Virus record (IMG/VR): IMGVR_UViG_3300018080_000105
Span: 62,001-126,000 of that record
From: a virus
Direction: 5' to 3' (one strand)
DNA: 64,000 nucleotides
Part shown: piece after piece, positions 17,107-25,737 of the stretch
Layout of the letters: every line of letters starts with the position of its first letter
How positions within the stretch are numbered: the stretch's first letter is position 1
Position numbers and translations under genes: made by a program
Notes under the pieces: model-generated
The model's input: only the letters and a program-made list of their open reading frames with translations
Databases searched by the model: none
What the model was told of the DNA's origin: nothing

Positions 17107-17409
17107 TCAGTAATCAACGGAGTCGGGGATTGGATCCGCTGGCCCTCTCCACGGAGATGCGCCGACCTCGGGTACCCCGCGGCGTTCCCAGTATGCCGCG
17201 TAGCAAGCAGGATGGACCGGAGAACCATCCCAGGTCCAATACGTTCGATTGCGGTAGCGCCCGAGAGGTTGACAACACAACACACACCGGAGATCTGGTT
17301 CAGGGTTCAGCGAGAAAAAGCAGGGCTCTCGCAGTCGCGGCAGCTGGTTGTCGAGCAACACGTAAGCGTTGAACAACATCCAGATCGAAAACCACACTCG
17401 CAATCGCAT
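17107..17409 (-). CDS. Membrane-anchored small zinc-binding protein
   Basis: 100 residues from ATG at 17409 (CGGAG six bases upstream); the longer open frame upstream is out of register with the real neighbouring gene. An N-terminal hydrophobic segment (VWFSIWMLFNAYVLL) is a signal anchor. C-x2-CC and H-x2-C (CVLCC, HPACY) form a treble-clef-like zinc site. Ends in a terminator. Function unknown. Confidence 0.68.
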   Translation of the reverse strand: MRLRVWFSIWMLFNAYVLLDNQLPRLREPCFFSLNPEPDLRCVLCCQPLGRYRNRTYWTWDGSPVHPACYAAYWERRGVPEVGASPWRGPADPIPDSVDY

Positions 17410-17422
17410 CCTGAACTCCGTT

Positions 17423-17833
17423 TCAAGACATGTCGATATGTCGATGCACCTCCGCCGGTTTCTCCCGCATCGTTCGCGCTGCCTTCTCCAATACCGCGAC
17501 CAGCTCTTCAATTTCATCAAAAGACCAGCCAGTCTTCGTTCGTAGGACGTAGAAATCACCTCCACCCGGTACCGCCTGCATAGTGATCTCCAGTATTTCG
17601 TGATCGGCTGTCGACCCGTCTGTGTTCCCTTCCTGCGTAAACCGGCTGACCTGCTCCTGCATCCAGGGATCTTCCGGGTGGGCGTCTTGCCTCGCCGCTG
17701 GTGCCGTTCGAGGTGGCCGAGCATACGCCGGTGGCGGGGTTACTTGGGGGGCCTGCTCTGCTGCCTGTGAAATCCGTTCGCGATTCTCCAACTCAGCCCT
17801 GAGTCGTTCAGTTGAATACTCGTTGAGTGACAT
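17423..17833 (-). CDS. Hypothetical protein, 136 aa
   Basis: Begins MSLNEYSTERLRAELENRER, a short coiled-coil, then a Pro/Ala-rich linker and a compact C-terminal region with GGGDFYVLRTKTGWSFDEIE. No family recognised. Spacing to neighbours suggests one operon from about 21.9 to 17.1 kb. Confidence 0.68.
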   Translation of the reverse strand: MSLNEYSTERLRAELENRERISQAAEQAPQVTPPPAYARPPRTAPAARQDAHPEDPWMQEQVSRFTQEGNTDGSTADHEILEITMQAVPGGGDFYVLRTKTGWSFDEIEELVAVLEKAARTMREKPAEVHRHIDMS

Positions 17834-17850
17834 GCTGCTTTCCTGCCGGA

Positions 17851-18315
17851 CTACGCGGGCGTCTCATCAGCTTCCGCATCAATCTGGTAGCACCCATCCG
17901 CGTCAATGGTACCTGTCACAATATCGCCGGTTTTGGCAACATGGTTGAACACTGACTGCAAAGACCGTTGCTGCGGTGTCAGGTTCGCCGAACGCGGATC
18001 AGCAGGATCAACCGGAATCGGAACATTGTCCACAGACACCCCCCGCGGTGGTAGCGAGGTCTCCTCTCCAGGCAACAAATACCGCCCAGTCATCAATCGA
18101 AAAATCGTCACAACCCACATGGAGCCACACGCCAACGTAGTGACGAGCGAAGCAATTTGCCAGAATTGTTGTACCGGGCGATCTGCCGACGACTGTTTGT
18201 TACCACTGGCTAAGTAAAAGACTGTTACCCACGCACAAACCGCACAAAGCAGCATTGCCGCCATCGAACACGCGCGGCCCACCCGCACACTTCTCAAATA
18301 CGCTTTTGTCTTCAT
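17851..18315 (-). CDS. Two-helix membrane protein, 154 aa
   Basis: ATG at 18315 follows GAAGGG; a TTG five codons earlier is less likely. Hydrophobic segments near residues 20-40 and 58-80 are followed by a soluble tail with acidic end (IDADGCYQIDAEADETPA). It shares the two-helix plan of its upstream neighbour, and the pair may form a complex. Holin activity cannot be judged. Confidence 0.7.
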   Translation of the reverse strand: MKTKAYLRSVRVGRACSMAAMLLCAVCAWVTVFYLASGNKQSSADRPVQQFWQIASLVTTLACGSMWVVTIFRLMTGRYLLPGEETSLPPRGVSVDNVPIPVDPADPRSANLTPQQRSLQSVFNHVAKTGDIVTGTIDADGCYQIDAEADETPA

Positions 18316-18326
18316 CAGCCCTTCTT

Positions 18327-18644
18327 TCAATCAAGGTCCTGCACGTCCTGCCCCTCCGGCAAAATCGACGGCTGTACGCCGGGGCCTTGATAGACCCCCA
18401 ACATCATCCACAACATAATGGCGGACACAAACTGCTTCACCGGCAGCAATGACTCAAATACTGCCAATCGCCACCAGACAACATGAGTCCCAAGTAACGA
18501 CTGTAGATCTGGCAGCCAATAACGACTCCAATGCAACAGCAGGTACACCGGGTACGCCGTCAAGTAAAATACCACGACCAGTGAACAGAACAACCAGTTA
18601 GGCATTCGATCACTGAGGTGTGGCAGGCTCTGTTCGTCCTCCAT
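18327..18644 (-). CDS. Membrane protein, 105 aa
   Basis: Two hydrophobic segments, WLFCSLVVVFYLTAYPVYLL and QFVSAIMLWMMLGVY, separated by a Trp-rich loop. The start at 18644 overlaps the end of the previous gene by 35 bases. Function unknown; part of a three-gene membrane set. Confidence 0.65.
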   Translation of the reverse strand: MEDEQSLPHLSDRMPNWLFCSLVVVFYLTAYPVYLLLHWSRYWLPDLQSLLGTHVVWWRLAVFESLLPVKQFVSAIMLWMMLGVYQGPGVQPSILPEGQDVQDLD

Positions 18645-19236
18645 GACGCACCTCCTGCCTGGTTACCTGCGGGACTGTGACGATCGCTGATCGACCACCG
18701 TTACTTTGACCTCCGTCAACACAATCATCAGACGCAGAAACTGAAGAATCTGCTCCGCATCGTCCTTGTCCAAATGCGGCAGTGCCGCTCTCGCTGCTTC
18801 CAGCAAGTCTTCGTGGTTGCTCATTCAATTCCCATTCTTTCACACGTTGGCGAACCAGTATCAGCAGAAGCTCGACCTGGCGAGAATCACACCCGCTCAA
18901 ATCCACTTCGCTGTAATGCACCAGCAACTCGTCGTGCCAGTTCGTGGGTACACAGTCGGAGGCTTTCTCTGCCGGCGGCAGATCCTCTTTGGCAGGGAAA
19001 AGTGCGATCTTGAACAGTCGCATGTCTTCCATGTAGCCACCTGCATAAACGCACAGCAGGCACCCGATCGCCAGGAACAGCACACCCAGCGAATTGATAG
19101 TTTCAAGCGACACCATTTCAGGTGACATGGCCCATGCCCACATCACCAAAGTGCTCAATACCCCGTACAGTTTCAAAACCTGTGGAAATCCCACGGCATT
19201 CCCTTCCGTACTGAGATCCCAATAGCCCGTAATCAT
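18610..19236 (-). CDS. Membrane protein with soluble C-terminal domain
   Basis: 208 residues from ATG at 19236 with GGCGGGTGG upstream. Two hydrophobic helices (VLSTLVMWAWAM and SLGVLFLAIGCLLCVYAGG) are followed by a soluble domain. The last ~65 codons have poor protein character (Ser/Gly/Arg-rich) and overlap, in another frame, the more convincing small gene at 18663-18824. Either these are genuine overlapping genes or the frame was lost by a shift near codon 140. Confidence 0.6.
   Translation of the reverse strand: MITGYWDLSTEGNAVGFPQVLKLYGVLSTLVMWAWAMSPEMVSLETINSLGVLFLAIGCLLCVYAGGYMEDMRLFKIALFPAKEDLPPAEKASDCVPTNWHDELLVHYSEVDLSGCDSRQVELLLILVRQRVKEWELNEQPRRLAGSSESGTAAFGQGRCGADSSVSASDDCVDGGQSNGGRSAIVTVPQVTRQEVRHGGRTEPATPQ
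18663..18824 (-). CDS. Small helical protein nested in an overlapping frame
   Basis: 53 residues starting MSNHEDLLEAARAALPHL, with GGGAATTGA before the ATG. The composition is more protein-like than the enclosing frame: amphipathic helix, acidic DKDDAEQILQF, then a beta-like LTEVKVTVVDQ. Too short for standard gene calling and fully inside the 3' part of the gene at 18610-19236. Confidence 0.5.
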   Translation of the reverse strand: MSNHEDLLEAARAALPHLDKDDAEQILQFLRLMIVLTEVKVTVVDQRSSQSRR

Positions 19237-19292
19237 CCACCCGCCCAAGAGTGTACCTTGTCGGCGTGGTCGCTGGCGAGAGAGCCTGCGGG

Positions 19293-19475
19293 TCAACGTC
19301 CAAAATTTCTCCCAAGTAGCTCCAGGCACCGAGCACGGGCGGCCTTAATCTCGTAGATTCTGTAGCCTTTGCCGTCTTCAGGCGTGAAACGAATCACCAT
19401 CGAACCTTCATCGGCAACCACCAAAAACCGGCGACCGGACTCAATCGTGACAACCAACTGCGGGTCTTCCTCCAT
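19293..19475 (-). CDS. Hypothetical protein, 60 aa
   Basis: ATG at 19475 with a strong GAGGAG seven bases upstream; the longer frame to 19631 overlaps the neighbour and is rejected. Beta-rich start (QLVVTIESGRRFLVVADEGS) followed by a short basic helix. No family recognised. Confidence 0.65.
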   Translation of the reverse strand: MEEDPQLVVTIESGRRFLVVADEGSMVIRFTPEDGKGYRIYEIKAARARCLELLGRNFGR

Positions 19476-19485
19476 GTCACACTCC

Positions 19486-19890
19486 TCACTCAAATGTAAT
19501 ACACCGAACGCGGCGGGACGAAACGCCCGCAGTCTTTTGCCGCTCAGATCTTTCAGACGGGGTTTCGACGGAGACATGTTCGCCGTCGTGTGGTTGAAGA
19601 AAGAAAAGGTGCTGTGTCCCGTCAGGTGCAAACACTTCGATCTCGGTATCCGGGCTCAACCCGCCATCAATCAGCAGATCATTCCCAAACGTCCACGCGG
19701 CTGATTGCTCACTGCGCTCCTTCGTCAACACCGTCAAATTCTCACCACCCACAATCCGAGCGTAATACGTATTGAACGGAGGATTCTCGTCCCGCTCCTT
19801 CGCGCGGCTGCGCGACGAGAGTAAAGCCTCAACCATAGCCGAGCCCGAGACATGGACGTCGCCCCGCACCATCTCTTCCATCGACAACAT
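19486..19890 (-). CDS. Hypothetical protein, 134 aa
   Basis: Starts MLSMEEMVRGDVHVSGSAMV. A central beta-rich part (YYARIVGGENLTVLTKERSE, DTEIEVFAPDGTQHLFFL) suggests a small barrel. No catalytic motif. Follows the deaminase gene with a 10-base gap. Confidence 0.65.
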   Translation of the reverse strand: MLSMEEMVRGDVHVSGSAMVEALLSSRSRAKERDENPPFNTYYARIVGGENLTVLTKERSEQSAAWTFGNDLLIDGGLSPDTEIEVFAPDGTQHLFFLQPHDGEHVSVETPSERSERQKTAGVSSRRVRCITFE

Positions 19891-19900
19891 CGATCAGCCC

Positions 19901-20413
19901 TCAAACAACAACGACTTGTCCTTGTATCAGAACTTCGTTCGTACCGCCCAGATCCAACTCCAGGCTGTCATGCTCGATCCCTGCCTCTGTCAGCATTGAC
20001 CGGCCAATTTTCACCTGGTCGTTCCAGACTTCGTGATCATGCTGCGGCAAGTGATGACCGATCACCCGGCGAATGCCGGTGTCAATAATCGCCCTCGCAC
20101 AAGGTGCGCAGGCATACCATGTGACGTACATGAACAGCCCTTCCGTCTTAATCCCCTTCCGGGCTGCAGCATACAACACCCGCCGCTCAGCATGCCCTGT
20201 GTATTCGTACTTCAACGGACGCTGTCGGCGGTCCGGAGTATCTTCCAGCTCCGGAGGAATATCATTAGCCGCGGCGACCAGAATCTCGCCGTCATCCGGA
20301 TCAATGAGCAAAGCACCCAACTGAGTGCTCTGATCGCCGGAATGGGAAGCAGCGTACGAGTACGCTTCAGAGAGATACCAGGCGTCAGTGCCAGGAACAG
20401 GATTCGACATCAT
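19901..20413 (-). CDS. Deoxycytidylate (dCMP) deaminase family protein
   Basis: 170 residues. Zinc-dependent cytidine deaminase fold: H74-A-E76 in TGHAERRVLYAAARKG and C102-A-P-C105 in YACAPCARAII supply the zinc ligands and proton-shuttle Glu. dCMP deaminases make dUMP for dTMP synthesis, a common phage step that pairs with the thymidylate kinase at 57.1 kb. Substrate choice between dCMP and related nucleotides is inferred. Boundary motif copy 2 lies 17 bases upstream. Confidence 0.88.
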   Translation of the reverse strand: MMSNPVPGTDAWYLSEAYSYAASHSGDQSTQLGALLIDPDDGEILVAAANDIPPELEDTPDRRQRPLKYEYTGHAERRVLYAAARKGIKTEGLFMYVTWYACAPCARAIIDTGIRRVIGHHLPQHDHEVWNDQVKIGRSMLTEAGIEHDSLELDLGGTNEVLIQGQVVVV

Positions 20414-20429
20414 AGCACTCCAATGTCAC

Positions 20430-20443
20430 GGTTCTTATTTACC
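20430..20443. promoter_or_regulatory. Boundary motif copy 2 (GGTTCTTATTTACC)
   Basis: Exact 14-bp match, between the stop at 20449 and the start of the deaminase gene at 20413. Read on the minus strand it is GGTAAATAAGAACC followed by GGAGTG and the ATG. Confidence 0.6.
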
Positions 20444-20448
20444 ACAAG

Positions 20449-20889
20449 TCAATCAGCCGTCTCGAACGGCGGAGCGTCCGGCAGCGTCGGCGGAAGCCCG
20501 TCCCGCCACGCATTACCGGCTGCCGCCCGCGACAAATGGTCGACGCGAGAGTACAACTCTTCGGCGTCCGGGCCTTCGTGCTCAAAATCAGTAGCTCGAC
20601 ACGTTAGGTGCTGCGCCAACAGCAATGTGTAAATGAAGAGTTTCTTGTACGAGTGAGCACGTTCACCGACGGGAGTAGAGGCTTCCGCCTCCTGCAGCTG
20701 CGCCACGATATAAGCCATCATGACCTGCGACTTATCGGCACGTGACAGCGTCGGCTCAGCGATCACCTCTTCCAGCTGCTTGACCAGTTTTTCATTCTGC
20801 TCATTCAGTCCAATCGTCGCGGCAGCTGCCTTCATGTGTGAGTCAGCTTTAGCTCCCAGTAATTTCAACACAGAGTACGGAAGCGACAT
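20449..20889 (-). CDS. Hypothetical helical protein, 146 aa
   Basis: ATG at 20889 has GGAGGATTT upstream; the ORF start at 20925 is rejected. Largely alpha-helical with a probable coiled-coil (NEQNEKLVKQLEEVIAEP). No family recognised. Overlaps nothing and ends just before boundary motif copy 2. Confidence 0.72.
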   Translation of the reverse strand: MSLPYSVLKLLGAKADSHMKAAAATIGLNEQNEKLVKQLEEVIAEPTLSRADKSQVMMAYIVAQLQEAEASTPVGERAHSYKKLFIYTLLLAQHLTCRATDFEHEGPDAEELYSRVDHLSRAAAGNAWRDGLPPTLPDAPPFETAD

Positions 20890-20921
20890 AAATCCTCCAG
20901 TCGGGAAGTTGTGAGCATCGA

Positions 20922-21608
20922 TCACCGTGGCAACAGCATCGCACCACGCAGCATGGTCGGGTCGGCGGAAATGACAAAGTCACATCCAATGGTCGCAGCT
21001 TTGCGACCCTCTACCAAATCATCCACACCGTACGTACCGACTTTCACTTTGTGATGTTTGAACCGCTGCGCCTCGCCAACGCTGGCCCAGCAAATGTGAG
21101 AATTGACCGCATGAATCCATGGGTTGTCCCGCAAGTACAACGACGACGCCAACGCGGGGTCGACGACGTTCCAGATCATACGATGCGGACAACCCGCTTT
21201 TCGTAAGCGGTAAAGCAGGGAGGGGTTGAACGAGAGAATCTCCGTTTGCTCCGGAAGATCTGCCTGACACACCGCTGTAACGAGAGACGACATGTAAATA
21301 TCCGACAGATTGTGAACCTTCAGTTCCACCATCAGAATCGGGTTATCGTCAATCAGCTGTACCAACGTGCCAAGCTCTGGCAAGTTGATCCCTGCGTCCC
21401 AAAGTTCGTTACGTCGCACAGTGGGAATGTAGAGTTCTTTCCCGTCATTCGACGTCTGTAACGGGTCGTGCGTCAGCATCAGGTAACCGTCAGACGTCAT
21501 CACCACATCGACCTCGACGTGAGTAACGCCTTCCGCCCTCGCGGCCATCACCGCATTCATGGTGTTCTCGGCACCAAATCCTATCCCGCGGTGTGACGCG
21601 AATCGCAT
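20922..21608 (-). CDS. Glycerophosphodiester phosphodiesterase (GDPD family)
   Basis: 228 residues. Signature residues are clear: FASHRGIGFGAENT (catalytic His6 and Glu14), HVEVDVVMTSDGYLMLTHDP (metal Glu and Asp, second His) and LMVELK (Glu). The GDPD TIM barrel hydrolyses glycerophosphodiesters to glycerol 3-phosphate and an alcohol. No signal peptide, so cytoplasmic. In a phage it could recycle lipid head groups or act on the decoration product; role inferred. Confidence 0.9.
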   Translation of the reverse strand: MRFASHRGIGFGAENTMNAVMAARAEGVTHVEVDVVMTSDGYLMLTHDPLQTSNDGKELYIPTVRRNELWDAGINLPELGTLVQLIDDNPILMVELKVHNLSDIYMSSLVTAVCQADLPEQTEILSFNPSLLYRLRKAGCPHRMIWNVVDPALASSLYLRDNPWIHAVNSHICWASVGEAQRFKHHKVKVGTYGVDDLVEGRKAATIGCDFVISADPTMLRGAMLLPR

Positions 21609-21847
21609 TGTTCATCCTTCTTTGCAGTATTGACCTGCAAGCAGCGGTCGTTGTATCTCCAGTTCGGCAACCGCCTCGCATCAAAGAACTCTTTGACAGG
21701 TCGACCATTGAACGGTCCCAACGGTGTCGTGTCGTCATGCTCCGGATTAGATTCGATGATCCCGTCCGTTACCTGGAAGAACGTAGACTGCCGAGTGGTA
21801 TGTTCAATCCAGGCGTAACGGTACAGACCGTCGATATTTGTGGTCAT
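21581..21847 (-). CDS. Hypothetical protein, 88 aa
   Basis: ATG at 21847 follows GAGGAGGGG, one of the best ribosome binding sites here. Product starts MTTNIDGLYRYAWIEHTTRQ; a GPFNGRPVKEFFDARRLPNW stretch follows. It overlaps the GDPD start by 28 bases, so expression is probably coupled. No family recognised. Confidence 0.65.
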   Translation of the reverse strand: MTTNIDGLYRYAWIEHTTRQSTFFQVTDGIIESNPEHDDTTPLGPFNGRPVKEFFDARRLPNWRYNDRCLQVNTAKKDEQCDSRHTAG

Positions 21848-21859
21848 CAACCCCTCCTC

Positions 21860-21884
21860 GCCCGCCGGATTTTACCCGGCGGGC
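21860..21884. promoter_or_regulatory. GC-rich hairpin just upstream of a start site
   Basis: GCCCGCCGG and CCGGCGGGC form a perfect 9-bp stem with a 7-base AT-rich loop, in the gap between the 1060-residue gene and the next start. On the minus strand it abuts the GAGGAGGGG ribosome binding site and lacks a T-tract, so it could act in translation control, mRNA processing or attenuation. Confidence 0.5.
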
Positions 21885-21901
21885 ACTTCAGTGCAAGTTA
21901 G

Positions 21902-24900
21902 CTAGTTGAGGATCAGAAAATCGTAATTGAGCGGGTCGTTTTCATATTCTCCGTCTACTGCCCGTTCTGCAGCTTCCGGGTCATCAAAGCGCCACTCCAA
22001 CTGACAACTGTCGTACTGCTCACACGCGTCAGTCAGCACCGTTGCCCCGGGAGTACCCTCCGCGTTGTCCCCCAGGTGATCCCAGCCACCATCCCAGAAC
22101 CCGACGCCGTGACCGTTGCGTGTCATGTTGAAAGCATGACCGGCCGCAGATTCACGGTTCTCGAAATACTGACAGTGATCCTGGTAGAAACACCAAGCGT
22201 CTCGCAACACCGCATAGAAATCACCAGTCGACGCGACGGCCTGCGCAGCAATCTCCAAGTTTGGATCCATGCCGAGCAACGGACAAGTCGAGTCATCGTT
22301 GTCGTCATTACCGCAAACCGCAAATGATGCCAAGCTGTGAATGTAGCCGTCCCAGAATGCGTTGAACCCGGGATCATCCGTCAACATCAGCAACGGCAAT
22401 CGAGGATTGTCTTCGATGCTGATTGCCCAAGTGTTATCGTCAAATACCAGCGTAATCCGTGTCGTACGATCCACTGATAACGCACGCAACAACCCGTTCT
22501 GGCACGACGGGTCAGTCCACAACCCAGCATCCCGACCTGCTGCGGCCCTCCAGAACATTCGGCCGTTCTCAAACGGAGTCAAATGCACACTGGGCATGAG
22601 GTGTTGATACCGGTTAGCAAACGCACACACTTCGTCGCACAACGGGTTGAACAAAGGTTCATCCGAAAACAACCCCACAACAGCATCCGCCGCATCATGG
22701 TAACTATCCTCCCAATCAGCAAACCGGCTAGGCAGCCTCTCAGAGATATGAAACCCAAGTTCGTACAGATATCCTCGCAGAAAATCCTGTTCAAACTGCT
22801 GCATCCGTTCAGCCACAGTTGACGGGTCGTCTGCCAAGAGCTCGATCGTAGGGTATGACGACTGCATCAAGACCGGAGAGCTTGGCTGTTCAGCGTAACG
22901 CACCCAGAAGGGCTGAAATTGTGTAGCCCAGATTTCCCGCCAATTTATGCTACTTTCCTGCCACAAACGGGCATTCCATTCATCAATATCCGGCGTACTG
23001 ATGTGATTCCTCGCATAGAAGAACGACATCCCGACATCGTGCAAATGTAAGTCATGATCGAGCACATCTTCTGCCACACTCTGGTAAACAGTCATGCACT
23101 CATCGTGGATCTCCTGCAGCAAATCAAAGCGGATCCGTCGCAGGGTGTCGAACAGGAACGCGCGATTACCATCATCAGATGGAAACACACGTTCGTCATC
23201 TTCGTTAAGCACATGTAACTGCATCGCTGCCAGGTAGCCGTCCATGAACACATGATAACCCGGAAGGTTACCATTTGATGGATACTGCGATCGACACAAC
23301 ACCGCGGCAGGCACCTCAGTTACCGCCCGAGGGTACACGCGCAACCAGCAAGAGCTGTAGGAAATCGTATCCGGTGCCGCCTGCCCTGGCATACCAGTCA
23401 TCCATCCCTGCACCGGCCAGTTGTTTTGCATGAGTGCCAAAACATACCCAGCCTGTGCCGGGTTTGAAACCTGGCCCGGCCGAGTAAGGTCCGCCGTCGC
23501 CACCTGCTGGATGTTTGCCAACACGGCTGCATCTCCCGGCGAACAACTCACACGTCGAGTGACGTAGTGCAAAAACTCAACGTAGTTGATCGTACGAAAA
23601 TCAATTTCAACATCAGGAGCCACCACTGCCGTCACCATCAGCCCCATCACGTAACCATCCCAAGCCATCCTCATCTCAGACGTTTGCATCTCAGACGGGT
23701 AATACCTCATGAGGCCTGTTGCCTGGTTTGCATCCGGATGCGGACACTGTCGCAGTGTCAGCGCGGTCCAGTCGTTACCCTGCCCGTCGACTTCAAACCA
23801 AAATGGTGCTTTCGTCCACGCCAGTTCACGCAACTGCGTGATGTACAGTTGCTCGTACTCCGGATTCTCGGGCAGCGTGATACGGTTCAGAAAAGAGCAG
23901 AATGCCATCCCGTAATAAAAGTAGGTGCGATCAGGCGCCGGTTCTTCTGAATGCGTCAAAACTTCAAAGCCCTGCCGCAACAGATCAACCAAATCCCTCA
24001 CCGCCTCATGCTGCTCCAGAAACACCATAAGCTGACCCTCATGGTAGCGCAAATTCAAATAATCCGCATCTACCAGTCGCACAAGGCTACCGTCGTAGTT
24101 GCGGGTCAGCGTCCCCGTCGCCTCCAGGAAACCTCTCGCAAAATCTACAAAGTCAGACGGTCGATTAAAAATCTGTGCCTGCTCCTCCACAGTGCGAGAG
24201 TAATACTCCAGCGACGTCTGCCACTGAGTCGCTGCCGGCGCTGGTGGTTCGTTCATGTGTTGCCGCTCGAAACCAGCTCGCGGAGAACTGACTTCACTGA
24301 CAATTTCATACACCACCTCTGCGTCCGGCAAAGCTGGATGATCACCGACCCTCGCCGCGGCGAGAACGATTCGCCACTGGGGTTGCTGCGCCGCCCAGTT
24401 AGCAATTCGCAACCGCACATCCGCAGGCAGCGTACCTACCCGCGTCGCCAACGTATCGCTAATCATGTGATCTTCTGCGTTCAACGCCCATGCGGCCGCG
24501 GCCCCGAACAACCACTCCTGTGCTGCTGGAACATTTCCCGCACACCGACTGCAGTAGTTCATGAAAAACGTCCGCTTGTCTTCGAGAGTTTGGTTGTGCT
24601 CTAAGTAGCTCTGCACCGTTTGGCGACGGATATGAGGATCAGGTATCGCCCCGAATCCCTGGGCCTGCGACGCGACAACCCACAACCCGGATAAGAACCC
24701 ATGAAACGCTGCGTCAAACGACGAATCACCATCCGCCAGCATTGGCGGATCCTCGTTACCAAAAACCTGTACCGGTGGAGGCGGATCATCCACCCGTCGC
24801 ATCTCTGCCGGAGCCGGCATCAACAGCACCGGATGGGCGGGGTATCGCACACCATCTGAAAGCTCCACTTCCATCGTGGGCCGCTGCCCGTCAATTGTAT

Positions 24901-25084
24901 GCCCGTTAGGGCACCGCCGTCTCGGTGTCGTAGCCTTGAAGACCGCTTGGCATTCCTGGCAGATGTACTCCAGTTCAGGATGCGGCAGCGGTCCTCCGTG
25001 CAGAAAGCGTTTGTACTCAGCCGGGTCAAGCTGTTGTCGGTGCATCGCCAACCCGATCAAAACATGTTCATCAAGTCGGGGCAT
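21902..25084 (-). CDS. 1060-aa multi-repeat protein of a phage-associated domain
   Basis: The N-terminus has a zinc-ribbon (CQECQ, CPNGH). The rest appears to contain several diverged copies of one module, marked by recurring F-x-GY/F aromatic motifs: FHGFLSGLWVVA, FARGFLEATG, AWDGYVMGLMV, FMDGYLAAMQL, FLRGYLYELGF and FWDGYIHSLASF. The last module ends in the TRNGHGVGFWDGGWD region, a motif I know from small standalone phage proteins. Function unknown; a large repeat scaffold is possible. It carries no signal peptide. Confidence 0.85.
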   Translation of the reverse strand: MPRLDEHVLIGLAMHRQQLDPAEYKRFLHGGPLPHPELEYICQECQAVFKATTPRRRCPNGHTIDGQRPTMEVELSDGVRYPAHPVLLMPAPAEMRRVDDPPPPVQVFGNEDPPMLADGDSSFDAAFHGFLSGLWVVASQAQGFGAIPDPHIRRQTVQSYLEHNQTLEDKRTFFMNYCSRCAGNVPAAQEWLFGAAAAWALNAEDHMISDTLATRVGTLPADVRLRIANWAAQQPQWRIVLAAARVGDHPALPDAEVVYEIVSEVSSPRAGFERQHMNEPPAPAATQWQTSLEYYSRTVEEQAQIFNRPSDFVDFARGFLEATGTLTRNYDGSLVRLVDADYLNLRYHEGQLMVFLEQHEAVRDLVDLLRQGFEVLTHSEEPAPDRTYFYYGMAFCSFLNRITLPENPEYEQLYITQLRELAWTKAPFWFEVDGQGNDWTALTLRQCPHPDANQATGLMRYYPSEMQTSEMRMAWDGYVMGLMVTAVVAPDVEIDFRTINYVEFLHYVTRRVSCSPGDAAVLANIQQVATADLTRPGQVSNPAQAGYVLALMQNNWPVQGWMTGMPGQAAPDTISYSSCWLRVYPRAVTEVPAAVLCRSQYPSNGNLPGYHVFMDGYLAAMQLHVLNEDDERVFPSDDGNRAFLFDTLRRIRFDLLQEIHDECMTVYQSVAEDVLDHDLHLHDVGMSFFYARNHISTPDIDEWNARLWQESSINWREIWATQFQPFWVRYAEQPSSPVLMQSSYPTIELLADDPSTVAERMQQFEQDFLRGYLYELGFHISERLPSRFADWEDSYHDAADAVVGLFSDEPLFNPLCDEVCAFANRYQHLMPSVHLTPFENGRMFWRAAAGRDAGLWTDPSCQNGLLRALSVDRTTRITLVFDDNTWAISIEDNPRLPLLMLTDDPGFNAFWDGYIHSLASFAVCGNDDNDDSTCPLLGMDPNLEIAAQAVASTGDFYAVLRDAWCFYQDHCQYFENRESAAGHAFNMTRNGHGVGFWDGGWDHLGDNAEGTPGATVLTDACEQYDSCQLEWRFDDPEAAERAVDGEYENDPLNYDFLILN

Positions 25085-25087
25085 ACA

Positions 25088-25417
25088 TCACACTCGAATC
25101 TCTTCCAGAACCTCGAAAATCTCGGCAGAGTAATCGGGATCGCCCAGCTCTTCTTTCAGCATGAGTGACCCACAGTTCTGCATATCATCAGACTCAGCCA
25201 CCGCCGCCAACACCAGCACGCCCGCCAATTCAAACGGGCGTTCATGCGGTATCAGCGACGCTACGTGATCGACCCACTTGTTCCGATCATCTTCTGAGCC
25301 GAAGCAGCAAACATCAAACCCTTCGCACTGAGATACGATTCGGAAACCGTACTCAGTAGTCTTGTTGTCGCCGTCGTAATGAATCGTGCGATCCATCTCG
25401 TAGACATTAAATGACAA
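25088..25417 (-). CDS. Hypothetical protein, 109 aa
   Basis: Begins MSFNVYEMDRTIHYDGDN. Contains three cysteines in SQCEGFDVCCFGS and an acidic C-terminal helix. Lies four bases before the 1060-residue gene. No family recognised. Confidence 0.7.
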   Translation of the reverse strand: MSFNVYEMDRTIHYDGDNKTTEYGFRIVSQCEGFDVCCFGSEDDRNKWVDHVASLIPHERPFELAGVLVLAAVAESDDMQNCGSLMLKEELGDPDYSAEIFEVLEEIRV

Positions 25418-25434
25418 AACGTTGCTCCGTTGTC

Positions 25435-25737
25435 TTAGACTTGCTCATGCTCGACACGAACCTTCGGGTCGAAGATGACGAAACCCAACGTGTGATGATC
25501 GTAAGCGTAAGCAGCCCAGATTCGCTCCTCGATCTGCAACACGATCAACATCTTGTTGACGTACATCGCATCAATGCCCTTATTGGCCAAGGCCTCTCGC
25601 AGTGACTCATTAGCGTCATCCATCGACAACCGCAGATGCTCATAGGCGAAAGGGAACTCAGACAGCCCGTAGTGCATGTCCCAGAACTGCGTTCCCACTT
25701 TCAAATCGTCAACATTGTGTTGTAAAAAATCAGACAT
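25435..25737 (-). CDS. Hypothetical protein, 100 aa
   Basis: Begins MSDFLQHNVDDLKVGTQF. Mixed alpha/beta composition with YAYDHHTLGFVIFDPKVRV near the end. ATG at 25737 overlaps the stop of the upstream gene by eight bases. No family recognised. Confidence 0.7.
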   Translation of the reverse strand: MSDFLQHNVDDLKVGTQFWDMHYGLSEFPFAYEHLRLSMDDANESLREALANKGIDAMYVNKMLIVLQIEERIWAAYAYDHHTLGFVIFDPKVRVEHEQV

